DNA of 64,000 nucleotides from Sipunculus nudus. Its lineage: Eukaryota; Annelida; Sipuncula; Golfingiida; Sipunculidae. Positions 57,684-64,000 of this stretch are shown in pieces (position 1 is the stretch's first letter; every line of letters begins with the position of its first letter). The notes under the pieces were generated by a model. That model was not told the origin of the DNA. It did no database searches and saw only the letters and a list, made by a program, of their open reading frames with translations. The translations under genes were made by a program, and so were the position numbers. The stretch spans positions 94,760,723-94,824,722 of the forward strand of contig CM049309.1 of assembly GCA_026874595.1 (NCBI GenBank), given 5' to 3'.

Positions 57684-58245
57684 ACAGTTACAGAGAGCTA
57701 TTCTTGACATATTTATTAACAGTTACAGAGCTATTTTTCACATGAGAGTTACAGAGCTATTCTTGAAATATTTATTAACATTTACAGAGCTATTCTTGAC
57801 ATGAGAGTTACAGAGCTATTCTTGACAAGAGAGTTACAGAGCTATTCTTGACATGAGAGTTACAGAGCTATTCTTGACATGAGAGTTACAGAGCTATTCT
57901 TGACATGAGAGGTACACAGCTATTATTCACAAGAGAGGTACAAGGCTATTCTTGACATGAGAGTTACAGAGCTATTCTTGACATGACAGTTACAGAGCTA
58001 TTCTTGACATAACAGTTACAGAGTTATTCTTCACATGAGAGTTACAGAGCTATTCTTGACATGACAATTACAGAGCTGTTCTTGACATGACAGTTAGAGT
58101 TTTTCTTGACATGACAGTTACAGAGCCATTCTTGACATGACAGTTACAGAGCCATTCTTGACATGACAGTTACAGAGCCATTCTTGACAAGACAGTAACT
58201 GAGCCTTTCTTGACAAGACAGTTACTGAGCTATTCTGGAATAGTC
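57684..58245. repeat. 26-bp tandem repeat array, about 21 copies
   Basis: The unit CTTGACATGAGAGTTACAGA plus GCTATT repeats at 26 bp. The first units contain an extra ATATTTATTAACA segment. Later copies carry CATGACAGTTACAGAGCCATT. No coding signal. Confidence 0.93.
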
Positions 58246-58377
58246 AAGCACAGCTATGAATCATGGAGATCTAAGAATGTGCAAAGTAACTCCAGGAACA
58301 AAAATAAACATGATAAACAGGGCTGACATAAAAAAAAATATCTCTTCTTTTTCATTTAGCCTCTTTTTTACACTGAA

Positions 58378-59012
58378 TACAGAACAGCACTATCAATCCA
58401 ACTGTGTCATACAGAACAGCACTGTCAAACCAACTGTGTCATACAGAACAGCACTGTCAATCCAACTGTGTCATACAGAACAGCACTGTCAATCCAACTG
58501 TGTCATACAGAACAGCACTGTCAATCCAACTGTGTCATACAGAACAGCACTGTCAATCCAACTGTGTCATACAGAACAACACTGTACATCCAACAGTGTC
58601 ATATAGTACAGCACTGTCAATTCAACCGTGTCATAAAAAAACAGCACTGTCAATCCAACTGTGTCAGACAGAACAGCACTGTCAATCCAACTGTGTCATA
58701 CTGAAAAGCACTGTCATTCCAACATTGTCAAATAGAACAGCCCTGTCAATCCAACAGTGTCATACAGAACAGCACTGTCAAGTCAACTGTCATACAAAAC
58801 AGCACTGTCAACCAACTGTGTCATTCAAAACAGCACTGTCAATCCAACTGTGTCATACAAAACAGCACTGTCAATCCAACTGCACCATACAGAACAGTAC
58901 GGTCAATCCAACTGTGTCATACAAAACAGCACAGTCAATCCAACTGTGTCATACAGAACAGTCCTGTCAATTCAACTGTGTCATACAAAACAGCACTGTC
59001 AATCCAACTGTA
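58378..59012. repeat. 32-bp tandem repeat array, about 20 copies
   Basis: ACAGCACTGTCAATCCAACT then GTGTCATACAGA repeats at 32 bp. The plus strand is stop-free in all three frames. Because 32 is not a multiple of three, it reads as a 32-residue super-repeat (SYRTALSIQLCHTEQHCQSN...). This gives the longest ORF of the window, 204 codons at 58404-59018. There is no upstream promoter, signal peptide or conserved domain, and small indels keep changing frame without a penalty, so I do not call it a gene. Confidence 0.96.
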
Positions 59013-59352
59013 TCTTGACATGATGTAGCCAACCAAAGCACCTGTATGTTATAACTGTTTGTTATACACTAGTCTGAAAAGCTGTTTGTCCCTCCCATAA
59101 CACCATATGACATAATACTTTCAAATAAGTGAAAATATCAGCTAGCTAGCCATACATGGCAACTTTGCAAGAATTCTTGAGACATCTAGATTCTACCACT
59201 TGTACTTAAATGAAAGTAGAGGGATAAAGCCATGACCATCTTGCCCCTTTTGAGAAAAAATTATATTTGAAAAAGGTTAAAATAATAAAATACGAATTTG
59301 TTATACTTAACGGAGCATAGGAACAAGTAATCTGTCAATGGAGGTTCATTAC
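59013..59352. other. Unique AT-rich spacer
   Basis: No repeat or recognisable frame. It ends at the donor-like site of the candidate exon. Confidence 0.4.
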
Positions 59353-59452
59353 CTTGTCTCCAACTCTTTGACCCTGAATACCCCATGTTTCTGAGTGAAA
59401 TCAGCAGAATCCTCACATGTAACTGACATGACCAACAAACAGCTACACATTC
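59353..59452 (-). other. Candidate exon, minus strand (unidentified)
   Basis: On the minus strand CTAGCTTTTTGTTTGCCCCAG is a strong acceptor-like border. The 100-bp island then reads MCSCLLVMSVTCEDSADFTQ, KHGVFRVKELETR, and ends at AAG|GTAATG, a good donor. The codons are balanced and the peptide is charged and mixed, unlike nearby A/T-driven frames. There is no family match from memory. It is the best splice-bordered island in the window but is still unproven. Confidence 0.28.
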
Positions 59453-59479
59453 CTGGGGCAAACAAAAAGCTAGCAACCC

Positions 59480-59582
59480 TGTTGTTACCGTAGTTCCAAC
59501 AACCTTGATGTTACGGAGGGTCCAACATCCCTGATGTTACAGTAGGTCCAACAACTCTGATGTTACAGGCGGTCCAGCAACA
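59480..59582. repeat. 26-bp tandem repeat, four degenerate copies
   Basis: GTTGTTACCGTAGTTCCAAC, GATGTTACGGAGGGTCCAAC, GATGTTACAGTAGGTCCAAC and GATGTTACAGGCGGTCCAGC follow one another at 25-27 bp. Unrelated in sequence to the 26-bp array at 57684. Confidence 0.85.
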
Positions 59583-60099
59583 CCACACAAACATGTACAA
59601 ACCACTCAATAAGACAGTGAGGAAGCCACCGTTGTAAAGTGTCATATAATAACAGATGTATATCAGCTGCCCACTGACAACGCCACAAGACTGGAGAACC
59701 TGGCATCAAACTGCCCATGCTATCATTAGCAACCTTAAAGGTAATTCAGAAGTATGAGATGATCACATGAAGGGCTGGTCAACTCCACCAATAGAAGACC
59801 TACATGTGGTCAAAGGCCATGAGTGTTATAATTAAGCTACCTGTGAACAACATGATGGTTAGTGTACAAAGGTTTACAAGGTGCAAAACACTGGGCTACT
59901 GTACAGAGCATAGAAACCAGAAAGTATGGATTAATATGTTAATTGCCATACAGAATCAAATGAAAGTTGAAGTGTCAAACATGATGATTATCATTATACC
60001 AACACAGTCCTAGCATTACAAGTGATATTAAACAATTTCCTACATGTTTTCACATTCACTTCATCACAACTCCTCCTTCATGGAGGGTATGCTGTCATC
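59583..60099. other. Unique DNA, no gene recognised
   Basis: A 69-codon plus-strand frame at 59804-60013 has no recognisable domain. Confidence 0.45.
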
Positions 60100-60280
60100 C
60101 CCATTCATGTGTGTTTGTGTGTGTGTTTGTTCAAAACTCACAAAATCATAAACAGAATCTCATGAAATTTTCACGGTATTTCAGGAATGAGCCAAGGAAG
60201 AATGGATTAAGTTTTGGTGCAGATCTGGAACATGATCCAGATTCAGAAGCATCATCAAGGAATGTTCACAAATGTCATAG
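60100..60280 (+). mobile_element. Fragment of a dispersed repeat
   Basis: The sequence runs through GTGTTTGTGTGTGTGTTTGT, CAAAACTCACAAAATCATAA, ATCTCATGAAATTTTCACGG, GAATGAGCCAAGGAAGAATG and GTGCAGATCTGGA. It resembles a widespread invertebrate repeat with CATGAAATTT..GGAAGAA..TTTTGGTGC words as I know it. No ends are defined, so the call is tentative. Confidence 0.35.
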
Positions 60281-62324
60281 TAGCCCGCAGCCAACTCTGA
60301 AAAAAATTCTCTTACGTTTCCCTGGGGTTTTCCCTGACCTTGAAAAAATAATTTTTTCCCTGACTTTTCCCACTGCTGGCAACCCTGAATGTACAGTCAC
60401 TTATGCACGAATGAACCTGGGAATATGGGCTGAATAACTGAATGCAAAGACATGGCAGGTTCACATTCATCACAATGTTTAATGAAGTAGGACTGGCTGA
60501 ATTCTTAAAAAATAGAGTTTTTGCAATAAAAAGTATACTTAATATTGAATATTGGGCAAATCTAATATACTGGAGCACATTTTTGGAAGCCGGTTGCATT
60601 TTGTGGAACAAGAGGATTTCTGTTCAGTAAACACAACAATGTGCTGACGGGGTGTTTATAAACTCCTGCCCTGCCACAGGCCTGTCAATCACTTTACCAT
60701 CAACCCTCACCTTGGTCAGTCAGCCAACAGAGAGGTGCAAGTTATTAATTAATGTATGGGCCAAGTCCGTGCACTGGGCGGTCGAGGTTTGAAAGCCCAA
60801 TCTAATAAGCTGAGCATACAACTGTTAAGCTCAGTAAAACAACCCCAACTCAAGCTAAATAGTGTGCAAACACATATATACGTCCTTGTGACTGATCTGT
60901 TAGTGTCATTTGTATATAGTATTGTTACCCTTTTTCTCTTCTGACGTGTATCAGGGAAAAAAACCCTTTTTATGGCATCATGTTAATCTGCTATATCTTG
61001 GGCCTATCAAAAGATACGAAAAATGATTTCCCAATGAGCTAATTATTATCCCGACAATAACGTCTTGATATTCATACGGTCAACATCACAACAATTAAAT
61101 ATTATGTACATAACAAATGAAAATACAATGGGCCGCAAATCTCGAATGCCCCTTGGTAAATTGCAGATTATGAATAAACTCAACAAGTCTCAGGGGACCG
61201 AACCTGGTGAACCTTCAGACTTTCTGGGAGGCTGTTATTTGTTGTTTAAGTGGTTATCATTTATTAATTACATATAAATAAACCTTATTACAAGATAAAA
61301 CCTTGCTCTGTCTGTGGTGTGCATGTATATGCATCGTCTATGAATGTTACAAACCATCGTCTCCCTGCTTCCTTAAAAGAAACAAGTCAAGACTTCACTT
61401 GACTAGTAGGCCTATATGGGTATGCAAGATTTGTATGATCGTTGAAAGGTAATTTTATTTTTAACTCCTAAATGCAGTGTGTAAACTGAGATAAGAAAAT
61501 GGATCCTCCCGGTCTCGTTCTTCTTGAATGGTCATATACCTGTACCTCCTGTGTAGTCACATGGTTCCCCGATGATTTGGAAATGAGGCACATGCTGGTT
61601 TTGTGTGGTAATAAATATAACTGTATTACTAGTTGTTGGTGTTTAGCTTATGTATGATTTTGATAGTATCTTTGGAGACAGGGAAGACGATCGATTTCAT
61701 TTATTTTATTAACAAATGGAGTGCTATTGTCACACAGATTTTGACTTGGCCATATAACTGATCAACACATATAATATAAGAGTTTAACTATTTATTAAAA
61801 TTTAATAACAAATATTGTGCCAAATATAATTTTTATTTAAAATAATAAAAGAATCATATGATTTTTTAAAAATAAAATATAACTGAAATGATTATTAAAA
61901 TAATATTACAGAATATATTCATGAATGCATTCGTGAATACATTTTGAAAGTATTTGCAATGGTATTCAAATACTTTCATTTTTACCTGAATTCCCATTCT
62001 TATGCAAGAAATTTTATAATGATTCATATTCGTATTCATATACATTTGCAAAGTATTCACACGATGTCTGGTATTTATTCAGTTTTAGCCTAACAATGAT
62101 TTTGAGAATCCAGAATATACAAAATTCACAAATTTAAATAATGATCATAAGTACCTGGTTTATGGCTTTTATTTATATTAAAAAAATAAATGTAATATAT
62201 TAACTTTGGACTACTTTCACATCAATCTATGCACTAGACACAGTAGGAATCTAGATTAATATTATCAACTGCATCTTTGCATAAAAGAGGGGCTTCAGTA
62301 CAGCTAAGGTGTGATAAGGTCTCA
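60281..62324. other. 2 kb of unique AT-rich DNA
   Basis: No gene recognised. The stretch 61740-62060 is extremely AT-rich. It contains a perfect 12-bp inverted repeat described separately. Confidence 0.45.
61945..61978. other. Perfect 12-bp stem-loop
   Basis: TGAAAGTATTTG (61945-61956) and CAAATACTTTCA (61967-61978) are exact inverse complements around a 10-nt loop. The surroundings also contain CATTCGTGAAT-type inverted words. Could be part of a decayed hairpin element or chance in AT-rich DNA. Confidence 0.7.
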
Positions 62325-63749
62325 TAAAAACTTTCATAAAAGCTAGTTTTTGACCAATTCCTTTTATAACTTCAGAATTTAGAAGCTAAAATCCTTACGT
62401 GTGCAAGATATGAAACTTAAATCAACAGTGCTTACAGGGAAAAAACATGCCATGGCCAAAGTTTGGCAAAATTTAAGGTACTGATTTTATATTTATGCTA
62501 ATAACTTATAAAATTTGAAAAATTCAGAACTAATTTTGGGAATACAATTGAATCTTGATTAAATAATGTTATATCCCTGGCAAAAAATGTCTACCTTCAG
62601 CAATTTTCATGTTAAGAGAGTAAATATATTTCTTGATTTTTTACAAAGTGCATTATGTTTGGGCCTAGAACTTAAAACAATTACACAATACTGACATCAT
62701 TTCTGGCATATGCATAGCGAATGTATAGAAAAATATGTATATTATATATTATCAAAGTCAGATCAGTGGTTTTGATATATGCAAACTTAAAGTGTAACAA
62801 TGGGGTTTTAATGGAAAAATGAAGTTTTTTCTTAATATCTCGAAGGAATGCAGTCCTAGTGACCAAACTTTTAGTATGGTAGAGGATTTGGGGGACATCT
62901 AACTGTATGCAAAATTTAAGGAACTTAGAGCTGAAGCTGGGGAGCGGAGCTCTAGTAAACTGCATAACACTAGCTCGATGTAAACAATATGTGACATGGT
63001 GCTTGAAAACTTGAATAAAATCTACAGTTTTTGATCAACTGGTTTCAAATTTTTGTTTTAACAGTTGAAATGGTAACAAAAACATGCTTTGAAAATTAAA
63101 TCCACAGCAGTTACAGGAAAAAAACGTGCCATGGTCAAACTTGGGCAAAATTTTAGGTACCAATTTTATATTTTTGCCAATATTTAAAAAAATTTAATAG
63201 ATTTTGAACTAATTTTTGGTATACAATTAAATTTTGATTATTTAAAGTAGTATTACTGAAAAAAAAATTCCTACCTTTAACACTTTTGGTCTTAAGTGAC
63301 AAAATATCTTTCCTCATTTTTTTACAAAGTCCATTATGTTTGGGCCCATAACTTTTTTAAATTAAATAATACGGACTTAATTTCTGGCATGTACATAGGA
63401 ACCATATAGAGGAATATTTATGGTAAAAATGAAGAAAACCAGATGAGTGGTTTTGATATTAGGCAGTCCTGAAGTGTGAAAATAGATTTCTAATAAAAAT
63501 TTGAGGTTTTTCCTTAATATCTCGAAGGAACAAAGTCATATTGACCCAATTTTTGGCATGGTAGGAGATTTTGGGGACATCTAACTGTATGCCGAATTTC
63601 AGATTCGTAGGTCCAATGGTGTCGAAACGTGCCGGTCTTACGGACGGATATCCGGACGGACATCCGGACAGACGGACGGACAGACAGACGGACGACGGAC
63701 CATGGACCACGACTATGGCTCAGATGACTTATAGTCAGCTGAGCTAAAA
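62325..63749 (+). mobile_element. Dispersed element family A, copy 2 (two ~680-bp subunits, terminal hairpin)
   Basis: It matches copy 1 (15880-17293) over its whole length at high identity by eye. Both subunits, TGTTTGGGCC, TTCTGGCAT, ATATCTCGAAGGAA, the GGACGGACAGACAGACGG tail and the hairpin are all present. The first subunit starts about 60 bp into the copy 1 sequence, so the left end differs. The tail has extra GACGGACATCCG repeats relative to copy 1. Minus-strand frames of 83-94 codons are shadows of the element. Confidence 0.8.
63718..63744. other. Terminal hairpin of family A copy 2
   Basis: GCTCAGATGACT (63718-63729) pairs with AGTCAGCTGAGC (63733-63744) at 11 of 12 positions around TAT, as in copy 1. 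The same A/C mismatch is kept. Confidence 0.8.
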
Positions 63750-63821
63750 ATTGATTAATTTATTGTTAATTGTTATGTTGTTGGTCAAAATAACTACTAG
63801 ATGAGTTGGGTTGGACACCTA

Positions 63822-64000
63822 GATCAACTGGTTTCAAATTTTTGGTGTTAACAGGTTAAATGTTAACAAAAACATGCTATGAAAATTAAATAGACAGCAG
63901 TTACAATAAAATAATGTGCCATGGTCAAAGTTGGGAAAATTTAAGGTAATAATTTTTTATTTTTGCTAATTTTTTAAAAAAAATTACAAGATTTTGATCT
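63822..64000 (+). mobile_element. Start of another family A subunit, cut by the window edge
   Basis: GATCAACTGGTTTCAAATTT, TTGGTGTTAACAGGTTAAAT, CAGCAGTTACAATA and AATGTGCCATGGTCAAAGTT reproduce the second subunit of family A from about 60 bp into it. It lies only some 70 bp downstream of the terminal hairpin of copy 2, so a third copy or a longer composite continues beyond the window. Confidence 0.7.

Overview
The window looks like non-coding, repeat-dominated DNA from an animal nuclear genome, most likely a marine mollusc. This is inferred from the AT-rich base composition, tRNA-derived SINEs, a decayed LINE 3' end, and dispersed elements ending in GGACGGAC-type tails, which I know as common in bivalve and gastropod assemblies. 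There is no bacterial gene organisation: no operons, no ribosome binding sites and no long conserved reading frame. I could not identify one complete protein-coding gene. Almost all ORFs of 60-200 codons are either chance frames in AT-rich DNA or the translation of a tandem array.

The dominant feature is tandem repetition. At least fifteen larger arrays with unrelated units of 26 to 112 bp occupy about 23.5 kb, a little over a third of the window. In order they have units of 53 bp (1-403, cut by the window edge), 41 bp (1878-2803), 48/49 bp (4160-8986), 90 bp (9414-10046), 37 bp (17847-18572), 112 bp (20950-28352, about 66 copies), 31 bp (28668-30312), 44/50 bp (32655-33922), 45 bp (34984-35440), 39 bp (38415-40143), 37 bp (42590-43007), 63 bp (46060-47741), 36 bp (50508-50698), 26 bp (57684-58245) and 32 bp (58378-59012). 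Several carry higher-order or segmental duplications that can be followed through shared variants.

Between the arrays lie transposon remains. There is a minus-strand tRNA-derived SINE with poly-A tail and target duplication (1171-1589), and a second SINE inserted inside the 31-bp array (29152-29394). There is a 1.2-kb element with 25-bp terminal inverted repeats flanked by TATA (55279-56486), and a frameshifted LINE reverse-transcriptase C-terminus with its 3' UTR (50889-51612). Several dispersed elements are built from internal tandem subunits and end in GGACGGAC-like tails, some followed by a terminal hairpin. Two copies of one such family lie 46 kb apart in the same orientation (about 15880-17293 and 62325-63749).

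The remaining unique DNA is AT-rich and probably intronic or intergenic. Five short islands read like possible exons with splice-like borders (3337-3443 +, 37376-37483 -, 43329-43571 -, 49186-49255 +, 59353-59452 -). None is recognised as a known protein, and all are low-confidence. I did not find a convincing new multi-gene system. The most distinctive signals are the array-rich architecture, the nested duplications inside arrays, and the family of tandem-subunit elements with terminal hairpins.
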